In this document: piece by piece, positions 46,137 to 58,712 of the stretch
Layout of the letters: every line of letters begins with the position of its first letter
Position numbering within the stretch: the first letter of the stretch is position 1
Assembly: GCA_002633005.1 (NCBI GenBank)
Contig: NMRA01000113.1
Span: 562,747 to 626,746, forward strand
Direction of reading: 5' to 3'
From: Phoronis australis
Taxonomy: Eukaryota; Phoronida; Phoronidae
DNA: 64,000 nt
Translations under genes and position numbers: made by a program
Notes under the pieces: generated by a model
The model's database searches: none
Told to the model about the DNA's origin: nothing
What the model saw: the letters and a program-made list of their open reading frames with translations, nothing else

Positions 46137-49100
46137 CTACTGCTCTTTCTTCTCTTGCTTTACTGGTTCCTTAAATACTTGACCGTACTCATTCACTCGA
46201 GTTTTGTCAACAGGATACAACCTGAAGCAAAGGCATATAGATTTTAAAACTAAAAATACTGGAATTTTTGAAGTGCAAGACTGCATATTTATTTAAGATT
46301 AGAGATCTTGATTAGTAACGAACAGTGACACTGAATCAAGCCAGTGTTGCATTAACCCAACATGGTTGATCACTACCACAGCCAACTATCCGACTGTAAT
46401 TGGTCAGAAATACATTAAAACTAAAATCTAGATCATTGCTTAGTTTAAAAAACAACCATATAACAGGGAACAATATCGAATACTTCTGACAATTAAAGTC
46501 ACAGCATCTATAAAATAAATGAATCAAAAAATGACATCCTTTAGTCAATATTATTACTTTAAACTATATTTGTAGAGTGTTGCATATCACAAGAAAGTTC
46601 TCATCTACTCCACTTCCAATATCGCAAAACTTGTAATCACAGTGTAGCAATAGTCATAACCAACTTGCAAGAAGTGTGAAAAGTTGCACAAGAGGTTTCA
46701 CAACCAAATCGATGTTCAGATTTCATTATTTTTTCATCAGTTGTTAAATTGTGCAATATTGCATATTAGCAGTATGTCTATCCAGACAATACAATAAGCC
46801 ACCCTGAATCTTAGAAATGTTTGCGAACATGCTGTGTATCAATTGTGAAAGTTAAAGTTACAGATTTGGGCTTTGTTCAGATCCATAAATATATTGTGAA
46901 CGTGCCTAAAATTTTTAAAGGAGGATCTGCTCATATGAATAAAGATACAATCACTGTTGTTAGCAGTGGTTCGTAAAAGGAATAAATAAACTTTCTTGTA
47001 CCCTAATTGCCTGGTAATAATAGTTTGGTTGACATGTCGGAACTATTCATTCCCAATAAAAGAAACAAAGTTATTTGTTGTTTCTATCTTGTTGGATCTT
47101 TAGAGGGATTTTAACAATTTACTGTATACAGGAAGGATGTTTATTGATATGAGGACCGGTACAGCTACCCTACCCTACTGATGATAACAGGACCAGTGCA
47201 GTTACCCTACCCTGTGTGAAAGGTCTTGGAAGGCCTACAACACTGCTTCGCATCTTCCAGTTTTAAAACGTCGGACAAGCCTTAAAGTGATTTTGTTAAG
47301 CAAATTGCAGTATATAAGGAGTTCAACTGTGTCATACAGTACTGTGAGCAAGATGGAACAAACACGTGAGAAGAGATTTTAAATAAAAAGTACCACATTT
47401 GGACCAAATTCAGGATAGAGAGATCAATTACTTTAAAGAGAGGGATAACAAACCCATTTGGATTACAGTAGAAAACTCATTCAACTAAAACGGCAGCATT
47501 CTGTTCAAATTATCGATAACCTGGGATTGCATGAAACATAAATTAATATGCAATAGTCGCTTTTGATAACCTCAACAATGATATTCATTAGTACACATGT
47601 ACACGACAACGCAATCTTAAAATTCCTTTATTGTATAAGGAGGCAGGTTGTTCCAGACCTGCAGTTTTGGTAATAACAGTTGTCCAGAGTAGATTATAAT
47701 TTTCATCAGCCTCCATGGTTTCAACCAAATTCTATTTTTATAAAGTTAAGTAGCACATGAACTACTCCAGGTACTCATCAAGGAACTCTGTATACGAACA
47801 GCACACTTATTGTATTAACATAAGTCAACAGTTTAGAGGACAGTTTGCTAAAATGTAAGGTTTAATGACCAGCATTTAATTGTTTAATTAATTTGGTCAA
47901 CATTAAGCCCAACGATAGAAACTTACATTCATGACTAAATCAAAGACATTTGGGTATGGGACTCGTCCTTGAGGTAATATAATGTCATCATAGTATACAC
48001 TTGAAGGTTATTTCATCAGGCAATCTGTTTCACGATTTTGCAATACTATAAGCACTACACTCCAGCCTTGCCTGTCTAGGGTTGCCTGTTGTCACGGTAA
48101 CGATGTCATCTTGGAGAAACAGTTGCCCCCTCTCAGGCTGGTATTCCTTGTCTTCAGGCACCAATATCATTGTTTCATCGGTCTTTCCGTGTTAATTTCC
48201 AACTCTTTGCTTATTATTTAAATATTGTCTTTCATTTTGTAATTCTGTTAGTTTATCTTACTGTCTGTATGTTTTTACTGAGGGCCCCATTTAAAGCAGT
48301 GTGAACTGATGGGGCTAACCTCATTGTATATATTATATTAATAAATAAATCAATAAATAAACACTGCTCTCGCTGGCTTAATTGTGTATAAATGAAGCAA
48401 TCTGACGCTACTTACCATCGTTGGTATAAATATATAACAAATACCACATCATCACGGAAGCAAGCTAATCGATGGGCTGTTGGCATGGTGATAATGAAGG
48501 CAAAGATATCATCTATGAAGGTGTTGAATGCCTGCAAAAGAAAGACCAATCCATACATTCGCATCGTACTTCTAATGCTTGCAATGCGGATATTAAACAA
48601 ACACATTTTAAATAAGTGATACGCGAAGTTGCTGATTAGTTCAGATCTCCAATAAACAATTTCAACATAGAATACTGTATATACACAAGCTTACCTTGTA
48701 CATGAAGGCCCTCCAAGGTAAGTGAGCAACAGACTTGAGCTGAAATATATGAACTAAGTTATAAATCCATGCAGTTGCCTTACAACTCGCTGACAGTTCT
48801 ATAACAATGGCACAAATATATAAATCCATGCAGTTGCCTTACAACTCGCTGACGGTTCTATAACAATGGCACAAATATATAATCCATGCACTTGACTTAC
48901 AACTTGCTGACGGTTCTATAACAATTGCACAAATATATAATCCATGCAGTTGCCTTACAACTTGCTGACGGTTCTATAACAATTGCACAAATATATAAAT
49001 CCATAGTGTAACTACTCTGCTCGAAAAGTTTCACTAAGAATGGCTTTATAAATACCAATGAAAGACTTGTAGATGTTTCACTAACACTAAATACACAAAC

Positions 49101-52100
49101 TACTAAACACTAAGTGTAGCTACACTGCTTCTTGCACCACTAAATATCTAGTAAGTTGTCATGCTAAGCTGGTCATAACGGGTTTATGAATGTAATTTTT
49201 CATACTGTTCTTTGTAAATCCTTGACAATTAAGCAAACAATGATGTGATAAGTAAATATTTCACTGAGAACAGTTGTACTCACTTTGTAGTTCACAAACA
49301 ACTGTGGCATCATGAATAGAAATCCAAACGCATAAATACCATTGACAAGGCTCTGTATGCTCCAAGAGTACCAACTGTGGAACAGGAAACAAACATTAAA
49401 TAGACAACACCAGGAATATAGATATATCATACAACTTGCGAGTTGCAAGGCACTACCCTCCTCAGCTGCAAACCGAACACGATAACACAGTTTCGGTGAC
49501 TATTGACGGTACTGCCATCTCTGGCGTCGCCAGCAGCAAAAAGTCACCATGTGGTGTCTGTTGGACAGTCAGCCAGAGTGGCTGGACCAACATTGTCTGG
49601 TCTTTAACCAAACATGTAGTCATTCAACTTACAGCTACTTCATTAATGCAGCATAATATATGAATTCCCTTAGTTGCTCAAATGAATACTTGTTGCCTAA
49701 CAAGAAAAGGGAGTACTTGATTGATTTGGTTTTATTTTGGCTGCACCTAAAAAGGCCAAACACAAAAATACAAAGATTGTAAAGAATGGCGTATAACAAA
49801 TTTCCATTGGAACTAGACATTAAATGAACTGGTTGTTTGAATGCAGAGCACTTTAACTGACTAAGTTCATAAGTGTTCTTAAAATAACACTGGACAGTAG
49901 CAAGTGATCAAGAAAACAAACCTTTTGTGTGGTGTATACAATAGTGAATAAATGGCACCAGCAGCACACAGTGGATATAAGAAGTATGAGAGGTACTTCA
50001 TTGCCTGAAATGTAAGGAAAATTCTCCAGATGATCTCATTGCCACATTGTGAGCTCCTAAAGAAGAACAGAGAACATCAAAACCATAGATGATCTCATTG
50101 ATCAATTATCCATTTAATAGTAAAATAGAACAGAAAAATACAAAAACTGACTTTGAGTTCGAGGACTGGATTTCGAAGCCAGAAGTCTCGACAATCACAT
50201 CAACAAACATTTAAAACTGTAATCCTTATACACCACTATTTTTTGGGTTGCAAATTCTGAGACTGGCCACTACGTTTGTCTGGAAACAACATCAACCACC
50301 AAGACTTGTATTTGCATGATGAGAACACAGTGCTGTCAGGGGAAGAAATGCTCTTCTCATCCTATTCCAAGCTTTAATAACACAGACACTTATGATGTAG
50401 GGAAAAGCCCATGGTCCATTTTATCAAAGGGTGTGAGTGCAGCCTGAACAGAGACAAAGTTGTAATTTCCGTAATCGCACAGTTTATTACCGTGGTTTGT
50501 TTAGGCAGAACATGAAAAATTATCAACTTTATGTCAGTTGCAACGTTTTTGCTGTTCTGAAACACCCCCCTTAACTATGACCTGACTAGAACAACTTTTG
50601 ATAAAACGGGCCAAAATGTAATTTGTTTCATTGCAAAGTCGAGGTTAATAAATTCAAAAAAAGAAAATAAAACTTACCTGAGCATCAAACTCCTCCGTCT
50701 GCTTTTCTTTTTCACTGTGAGATCCAAGCTGCAAAAACATTGACATAATGAATTACAAAAAGGTAATTTTTTTCAATAGCAGGCGGGGATCATTTTGGAA
50801 AAGCATGGACATGGGTCAAATCATAATTATGGATGTTTAAACTATTTAGGCAAGTGCCTACTTGCAACGTTTTAGGTGAAATTACTTTCTCCAATTAGGT
50901 GGCGCCATTATTGCACAAAACAGTACGCAGCACCCACGACTCCCATGCTTTGCCAGGCTACACGTCTCATACTCAATTACAATGGTAATGAAATTACGAA
51001 CAATTGGTTATTTTCACGATCTTCTCAACTTAGTTACATTTCATATTTTGTCTATTAGCCTCATTGGTGCATGCATATGGCAACACACAATTGACATTTT
51101 ACACATCTACACATCAATTTTCAAAAACTTCTCCCAGTACCACACACAAATAGAGTAATTCTTTAGCAAAACATAGCTAATATTCAGATTGCTGATAGCT
51201 ATTTACAGAAATGTTATTATCAGATTTCAGAAAATCCATAACATTCCATGCCCATGTAATTTCCCAAGCAGCAGGCTATAATATTGCTCTTCAATATATT
51301 TTAAGTACGGCATTACCAAAGTACATATACCATTAGCAAAGAAGGAGGAAAAAATGACCATTTTATTTCGAAGCAGTGGCCTTTCAGAGTATAGAACTTT
51401 TGATGTGTATTGTGTATTTGCTTCAAGGGGTGGCACTTTGAAAATAAAATCATCACAGTAACGTCCCTTTTAAGAAAAGGCTCTTCAGAGGAACTGACTG
51501 CATTACACTTATAAAAGTCAGATGTTAGCCTTTGAAAGCACCAATAGCCACTGAACTAGTGAAGTAAAAAAACCTTTGAGGCAATGCAGCCAAAAATCAG
51601 ATACACAGCATAACTAGGGTATGGCTGTATGACTTGCCTGAATAGACGGTATCCAGCCACTCCACAACAAGGTGACCTTAAATGCCTTCTTAACCTTCCA
51701 AACCTACAAAGACACTCTGATTGATCATTTGTGTCAGAGTATATTATTGTTCGGAATTGTTGGGCCAATGTCTAGCATTGTTAATGAAAACACAAGACAC
51801 TTACCATGTATTACAAATTGACTGACGTCCTTTTTTAAATATGGTTATCTTCTATTTAGGTTTCAAATTAAATAATGAATGAGGTCAAAATCTCACTTTA
51901 TCAATGAATAATGTACGTAAGATCATGTAATGACTTCAGCCACAAACAGGAACAATATCTTTACACAATAAGAAATATAATGTGCTAAAAGGCAATTTTC
52001 AGGAAGTATCTGATGGTCACAAATAGTTAACCTGTTGCTGCAAAATGAAATCACATCACCGCATCATGACAGTATACCCATGTCAAAGTAAAAAACAAAG

Positions 52101-55100
52101 CTTTTGCTGATTAATTGTAACATTATTTAAAACATCAGAAGGTTCTGGTCATCACAGAAAGTAGATGTGACAACTTCTCTCTTCCACTGACATCACTTAA
52201 CAATACAACAGACTCCCATTCACCTCTACCACAGCCCCAATATCCCTTTGACTTCACAACAGAATCCCACTCACCCCTATCATAGCTCCAACATTCTCTT
52301 GACAATACAACAGACTCCCACTCACCCCTATCACAGCTCCAACATCCCCCTCACAATACACCAAACTACCACTCATCCCTATCACAACCCCAACACCACA
52401 TGACAATACACCAGACTCCCACTCACCTCTGTCACAGTTCCAACACCACATAACAATACACCAGACTCCCACTCACCTCTATCACAGTTCCAACACCACT
52501 TAACAATACAACAAACTCCCATTCACCTCTGTCACAGTTCGAACACCATTGGACAATACACCAGACTCCCACTCACCTTTATCACAGTTCCAACACCACT
52601 TGACAATACATCAGACTCCCACTCACCTCTATCACTGCTCCAACACCACTTGGTATAAGAACCAACAAGCTTGTCTCTTGGTCCAGCAGGTACAAAAAGA
52701 TGATCCATGTACTAACACAACGCCAAACGACTGGAAAAGATTAATACAGACAAATAAATAAAACTGTAGTCTTGGTTCACAGAAATCCTCAATAATTATT
52801 GCCATAATAAGCTAGGATAAGAAAAATCTTTGCAAAAGAAAAGGTTGAAAGAAAGTCACCCCTGTTTTCATACTGTTTAAAAGCACTTTAAATAATTAAA
52901 TTGAACTCTTGAGATAATTATTTATTTAGAAAAATGATAAAAATTGTAAATTAACAACATGATGTGAAACTTAAGATCACCATGAATTAATTCAAGATGA
53001 CCATCACAATCACAGCTCTTCACCCCACATGTACATGTGACATCAACTGTTAAATTATCTTACTTTACAGTGAATTTTGTGTCCACTACGAACTTGAGAT
53101 GAAATAGCTGATTTTTTATTATAAACTCAATATCTTATATTCATTGAAATGACCTAGTCACCATTCATGCATCGACCACAATTGGTAACATCTAAACCAG
53201 CAAGTGATGATATCATGCGACGTCCTAAACACTATTATGAATAGACAATAATGCCTGTATCACATGTTGGCTACTGATGACATCTAACACCAACCTACCA
53301 CCATATTAAGCATTTTACAAAAGCAACAAATACTGGTCATGCTTACACCTACAGGCTAGCGACTAGACTTATCAAGTTATAGTTTCAAATCCAGAAAATA
53401 AAGTGCTATTGATGAGTATTAACCTTCCAAACTACACCATAAGTAACAGCAAGTTGAAAACAATAACGACGCTAGAGTGAAGCATGAACCATGTTTCGAT
53501 ATTAGGCAATTATCATGCTCAGGTACAGTAGTCACGCATAGTAGAACAGAACACCATAACAGAATGGTCAATTCACATCACTGTACATGCCCTATCATCT
53601 ATCAACTACCACAACTCCATGTCTCCACAGTTATTGGAACTCCATTATAGAGGAGGAGCAATTTGGCCTTAAACATACCTTGTTAATGTTTGGAGAGGTA
53701 ATATAACACATAAAATCTGGCATCTGGGTATGCGTAAGGCTAAATTGTTTTCCCGCTAGATAAAAGGGGTTCCACTACATAGATTTTCTTAGATATTTGA
53801 TATGTTTTATAGCAGCTCAAGAGCATTCACCTGGTATGTAATTTATAACTATTTCAATTTGTCTACATAGGTTTAGATGACAAGTAAGTAATGCGTTTCA
53901 TTACTATAATAGGTCACCATGTGAACTATGCTGCAGTCAACATGTCTACAAATGTCTGAGAAGTATGCGTGAACGCAGCAATGACTGGGAATTGCATAAC
54001 TTGTAATTGAACTCGAGAAACATACCAACTTTAGTAGATAAGCCCACCATGGAGTCTCTATTCTTCCAGAAGTTAATGTCATTCTTGAAGGCCAGAAAAT
54101 CAAACAGGAGCTGAAATAAACATTTCTAAGTGTATTTTGGGTTCAATTTAACCAACAATATGCGACACAGAACTGGTTATTGGCATAGAACTTCATACTT
54201 ACAGTTAACCCAACATAACTCACACACTTACCCGTCTCAGGGATATTCCTGGACTGCGCCTTTGTGCCATAAGCGCATGAAAAATAGAAAGGCGCAAGTA
54301 CATTGCCGCAGTGCACCCCACGGGTGCATCTTTTAAAACACAACACTCTTCCAAAAATGCAAGATTCTTGCCAACTTACAGCAAGTGGGGTAAAACATGA
54401 CCCTGTTCTTGTTTCCATTGTCCTTGGGGGTTTCTGTTTCATATGTTACCACTTTACATTTACTTACACTAAAAAGTCTGATGGGCACAACTTTTTGAAA
54501 AGGGCACATTTTTTATCATCAGGTGTGTCCAAAAGGCACAGGTTCAAACCTGGTCAGGAATATCCCTGCAGTCTCTGTTAATACATTTAGATTCATGTGC
54601 TTCATCAACTTAAATAAACTTATTGCATTCTTCCATGATATCAGGTGTTTCAAAAGAAAGTCATATAACATCTGTTTTAGAAGACTTTGTATTACTCACA
54701 TGAAATGCTGCCACAACAAAGGTTAGCATAAGAAAGTAGAAGTTTGTGTCCGCAAATATCCCTTTCATTTCATCCGTGTCCTTCTCACCAAACCCTGTAA
54801 GCAATGTTAGATAATGCTATAGAAAAACTCACAGATGGTGCACTTAAACACACATAATAATAATAATAATATAAATACATAGTCGTATAGTATTTGAACG
54901 AGGAGGAGGAGTCACCATATTTTTTCAATACCAGTTTTCATTGAGCGTCATTCTGTGCCACTGCTTTCTCTACTGTTTTCAAGAACTCCAAAAATGTAGA
55001 CAGACCACAACATTTTTGGAAAGTGGAACCACTGAACACTGGTATGTGTACAAGTGGCAAGTGTAAATTTCAAACATCGCAGCAAGATCAGCTAAGTTAT

Positions 55101-57679
55101 CTTGTTCAAAATATGGCACATATTTACATGCAATTTGATTATCTTGAACTAAGAACCAGCTATGATGTTACGGCAACTTACAAGGTAACAGAGAATATAC
55201 AGTGTGTGCTCAAGCCTGAGAGTGTACAAACCTAGCTGGTGAAGCATGTCCATGGAGTGTTGAATAGTGACCCAGAACCTGAGTTTGCCCACAGATATGG
55301 GTGTGTAGTATATGGTGAGAGGCATCTCCAAGCTGCTTGTATTGATGGGTTGTTGGTCTAGAATTCTGTACGACAGCTCATCAATATAGACCAGGGGAAG
55401 ATATTCATTGGCTGTAAACCTACACAGAGGAGGTTGCATCAGAATAACACCAAATAATCCATCGTTAAATTAATTCAAGTCATGTGAATCATTAATGTGC
55501 ATCCATTACGGAGCACGGCATTCGTAAATATTCACGATGTATAGCATTGATATACAGCCACTGTGGTACAAGGCATTGAGACACCTGGAATGGTGCATAG
55601 TACTCATGCACACATCCACCAGAGTTCATGGCATTCAGATAGACACCGGCAATGGTGCAAGAAGTTCATACATGCATACAGCCACCATTTTCTTTGTTTT
55701 CTAATAACATAGCATATTAAGCAGCTCTATTTCAGACAGGTTCCACTCTTAGAGGGGTGGCCAGATGCACATGCCCATTTGCCCTTGAAAATCCACTACA
55801 ACTGAACTATTCAAGAGAGGAAGTACATAAAATTTCAAATTGGATGAAAAACACTAAACATATTCAGGTGAAGCACAGCAGCATCAAGACATCCGACCCA
55901 AAAAACTCTCTTGTTTTTAGTTGTTCAGCTCTTAAACTAACCTGCTACTTTCTACATTCTATACTCTAAGAACCAACAGATGACAAGTGAAAACTGCATA
56001 CCTCATAAATCTAAACAACTCTCCAGGAATTTCTCTTTTTGGGAAAGAGATAAGGTCACTAAGTACATTGACAGTCATTTTAGATCTCCAGTGAGACACC
56101 AATTGACGCTCCTTAACACTTGCCTCCTAGCAACAGAAAGGTTAGAAACTATAACAGCACAAAATGAGCAAAAAAAATACCTTGCAAAAGCAACAAAAAT
56201 TGTTTATGCGAAATCAATTAAGTTGATTGATGTTGGTACTACAACAACTTCTAGGTATGTTTTAACTGAACAGTCACCTCCAAAAATTTTCGAAATAAAC
56301 TATGTTATGGAAGTTTGGAGAAATGACTGGTAGTTTTATTTCAAAAAGGCAAATCAAACTCAGAAAATATTGCTATTGTCTTTACAACAGAAGATTCAAT
56401 TTTATTCAAAGACGATTCCGTGTTCACGTACATTTTCTGATGAATTCCCAACAGCATTTAATAAGTTGAATGCAGTTGCCTTAGGGTATGCATAGGTAGT
56501 CAGTCTACTGTGTGCAAATGAAGTCTTAGGGTGGGAAATGGGGTTTTCTCCTTTGTGGTGCAGGAAGGCATAGACATAGAGACTTCCATTGTTTCTAGTC
56601 TGCTTCGGAAGTTTCACCGTGACAGTGCTAAAATATACAAATAAATGCAAGAGCAAATACTTGAAACAATGAAATAAAACAACATTATTGTAATAAAGGA
56701 CAAGCATTCTTAAGTTTCAAACCCACCAATTCATTAAATCAACATAATGATTACCTTTGATGGTGCCACATTTTTTGAAAAAAATGTGACAGGTCTTTAT
56801 GTTACTAGTGTGACTGTATACTAAGCTTTGTTGGGGATCATCATACCATAATGTAACTGGTGTATAATTCTAACTTTTGTTGGGTGTACCATGATATGCC
56901 TAGTGCATACACTAACCTTTGTTGGGGACCACTATACCATAATGTAACTAATGTATATATGAATCTATGCTGAGGATCACCATGCCATAATGTAACCAGT
57001 GTATAATTCTAACTTTTGTTGGAGATCACTGTACCATAAAATACCTAGTGTATTATACTAACCTTTGTTGAGGACCATTATACCATAATGTAACTAGTGT
57101 ATAATTCTAACTTTTGTTGGAGATCACTGTACCATAAAATACCTAGTGTATTATACTAACCTTTGTTGAGGACCATTATACCATAATGTAACTAGTGTAT
57201 AATTCTAACCTTTGCTGGGGATCACTGTACCTTAATATATAGATTAATACTAACCCACATTGGGCACTAATACACCACAGTGTACCCAGTACATATACTA
57301 ACCTCTGTTGGGGATCAAGAACAGAAAAATTGCTGCATTTCCAAATCAATTTGGCACTTCTTTCTTTAAATTGGTCTTTTGGTGAAGTATAGACTGAAAG
57401 CTGAAACGAAATTCAATTTTCCATAATAAGTTATTTAATGACTATGAGCTTGAAATTAAGAATTTTAGAATACTAGATGGTGACAGGAACAATCATAAAA
57501 TTGCAGTTATTATATAAATATCCTACCTCCAGAGAAGGGTTCCTGGCCAGATAAGGCTTCATACAATCTCCGTTAGGTTGGCACTGCTTAGGATTAAACA
57601 GCTGGTAGATGGTCCAAGCAGAATGACATATATACACAGCGAAGAAGACAATGATGATGGCTGTAAAACTAGGCTTCAT
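46137..57679 (-). CDS. CLPTM1L: CLPTM1-like lipid scramblase (CRR9), 15 exons, 526 aa
   Basis: Exons in order: 57679-57527, 57400-57303, 56627-56432, 56126-56002, 55419-55232, 54794-54700, 54110-54026, 52730-52627, 51703-51638, 50728-50678, 50004-49922, 49374-49284, 48739-48695, 48531-48416 and 46221-46137. Phases match throughout and sum to 1581 nt. All introns are GT-AG except intron 9, which uses GC-AG (CAG|GCAAGT at 51637). The product begins with an N-terminal membrane helix ([18 protein letters not shown]). A lumenal domain with [15 protein letters not shown] and [17 protein letters not shown] follows, then several membrane segments ([59 protein letters not shown]), [31 protein letters not shown] and a short basic tail. 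Human CLPTM1L is 538 aa, an ER protein that scrambles GlcN-PI in GPI-anchor synthesis. Orthology is clear. Introns 2, 4, 8 and 12 hold minisatellites. Confidence 0.97.
48080..48360 (+). mobile_element. non-LTR retrotransposon (CR1/L2-type) 3' end
   Basis: The stretch GAGGGCCCCATTTAAAGCAG, then GGGGCTAACCTCATTGTATA and a terminal AATAAATAAAT-type short repeat (48339-48360) has the typical form of LINE 3' tails ending in a short tandem repeat. It is inserted in CLPTM1L intron 14, antisense to the gene. No coding part is retained. Confidence 0.5.
48761..49005. repeat. 58/59-bp minisatellite in CLPTM1L intron 12
   Basis: Four full units (starts 48761, 48820, 48879, 48937) plus a partial at 48995. 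Each contains AATCCATGCAGTTGCCTTAC, TGACGGTTCTATAACAAT and CACAAATAT. The array ends 21 bp upstream (in transcription) of the exon 13 acceptor. Confidence 0.9.
52187..52650 (-). repeat. 50-bp minisatellite made of the exon 8/intron 8 junction
   Basis: About nine units of 50-51 bp run through intron 8 into the end of exon 8. On the minus strand each unit reads GTGGTGTTGGA, GTGATAGAG, then the donor-like GTGAGTGGGAGTCTG and TGTATTGT. The true donor is at 52627/52626. Equivalent GT dinucleotides occur near 52577, 52527, 52477, 52427, 52323, 52272 and 52222, and one unit (about 52375) has AT instead. The ~24 exonic nucleotides before the donor are part of the repeated unit. Confidence 0.9.
54238..54575. 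mobile_element. MITE with CAGGGATATTCCTG ends
   Basis: CAGGGATATTCCTG at the left and its complement CAGGAATATCCCTG at the right, about 335 bp apart in CLPTM1L intron 6. CAGGG ends suggest hAT. The flanking words share GTCT, but a clean 8-bp target duplication is not visible. The ORFs overlapping it (54130-54581) are not genes. Confidence 0.6.
54859..54873. repeat. TAA microsatellite
   Basis: About five TAA units in CLPTM1L intron 5. Confidence 0.7.
55510..55690. repeat. degenerate ~64-bp minisatellite in CLPTM1L intron 4
   Basis: About three imperfect units containing GGCATT, GACACC, GGAATGGTGCA-like words and CATGCACACATCCACC or CATGCATACAGCCACC. It lies 90 bp from the exon 5 acceptor. 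Confidence 0.55.
56816..57315 (-). repeat. ~49-bp minisatellite made of the exon 2/intron 2 junction
   Basis: About ten units of 42-51 bp (starts near 56821, 56870, 56912, 56963, 57009, 57058, 57107, 57156, 57205 and 57250, with the genuine junction at about 57298). On the minus strand each reads GATC(C/T)CCAACAAAG, then GTTAGTAT or GTTAGAATT, then TACACTAG and TATGGTA. This copies the last ~14 nt of exon 2 (GATCCCCAACAGAG) and its donor GTTAGTAT. Most units keep a GT at the donor position; the units at 56821 and 56963 have lost it. Confidence 0.9.
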
Positions 57680-58570
57680 GGCTGCCTCCTGAAAATCAAG
57701 GATGTGAGAGGAACACCTTAGAGAAACAATTAAGAGTAGTCTTTGAGGGTTCTTGAGGTGAAAACAGAAACAGAAATTTTTCGGAATAGGCAATTGCTCA
57801 TTAGCGAGTGTCTAACAGAAGCTTGTGTGATTCACCAGAACCGCATCTACAACATTCCCTCCTTTTCTATGGAACAGGCACACCTCCAGGTTGATGAAGA
57901 TTTTGGCGGGTCCAGGACTTGAACCCAGGTTTTCTAGAGGCAATTGCTGCTTGGAAAGCAATTTAGAGAGGCTTTGTCTGGATGTACGTCACACCAGGAA
58001 GTCATGTATCACACGACAAGGCTGCAGATCTTAACAACACCCAAGCGTCCCTACATTTGCTCTTAGCAACACTACCCCGTGTCCTGGAATTTGCCCCAAA
58101 CCAACAGCCTCCTGTGTTCTGGATCCACACCAGTTGTGCCCTGTCTGAGGTCCGCAACACAGGCTCATGAGTTGGCAGCTCAGTGCTTCATCGGCACTAG
58201 TAGTCATCACTTTGCCAACTATGCCAATTGCAGGAAATTGCCAATATTACCGGACCTGGAAATTGAACCAATGACCCCGACAAAACCGGTAAGCGTGCAA
58301 GCAGCTAACAGGTATATTGCCCATTAATGAGTGGCTAACACTAACAGAGGTGTTCATATGATTCACTACTGGCTGCAGAGGCACCTCTACAACATTGTCA
58401 CCAACAGCCTCTTTGATGATGTGGTAAGTTCATGAGGCATGAGATTTCTGAGAAGCTTCCAGTGTACACGATACACTAGGCAGGGTGTACAGGTTTCTAA
58501 CGTCAACTGTGTACAGGTTTCTAAGGTCAACTGTGTGATGCGAGATACGAAACATTATCAAAGTCTGTCA
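57680..58570. other. CLPTM1L upstream region, no other gene seen
   Basis: Start context GCAGCCATGA supports the ATG at 57679. The region must hold the promoter; no TATA box is evident. It also contains short words (GTTCTGGATCCA at about 58115) shared with 39443 (reverse) and 40358, suggesting a dispersed repeat of unknown class. Confidence 0.45.
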
Positions 58571-58573
58571 CTA

Positions 58574-58712
58574 GTAACAGGTCGAGTTACCGCCCGGAGT
58601 CCGGGCGGTAACTCGACTAGGCAATGACCATCGCCTCTGTTGAGTCTGTTGGCCAACGTCGGCCAACAGAGGCTATATAGGCATTAATTGCCTATAAACT
58701 CGACTTGTTACG
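58574..58712. mobile_element. nested palindromic foldback element
   Basis: The outer inverted arms TAACAGGTCGAGTT (58574-58588) and AACTCGACTTGTTA (58698-58712) differ at one position. Inside are a perfect 37-nt palindrome (58581-58617, 18-bp arms rich in CCGCCCGG), a hairpin with 10-bp arms GCCTCTGTTG/CAACAGAGGC (58633-58673) that itself contains TGTTGGCC/GGCCAACA, and TATAGGCA/TGCCTATA (58676-58696). Confidence 0.75.

Noticed and set aside
52187-52650. Regularly spaced ~50-bp repeats resembling a CRISPR array
   Set aside because: The units are contiguous without unique spacers, are in a eukaryotic intron, and include an exon junction. It is a minisatellite.
53873-54103. 76-aa minus-strand ORF beginning MIFWPSRMT
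   Set aside because: An out-of-frame reading of CLPTM1L exon 7; the correct frame gives [16 protein letters not shown] with proper splice phases.
56816-57315. Second CRISPR-like regular repeat
   Set aside because: Same reasoning: contiguous degenerate units with no spacers, inside CLPTM1L intron 2.
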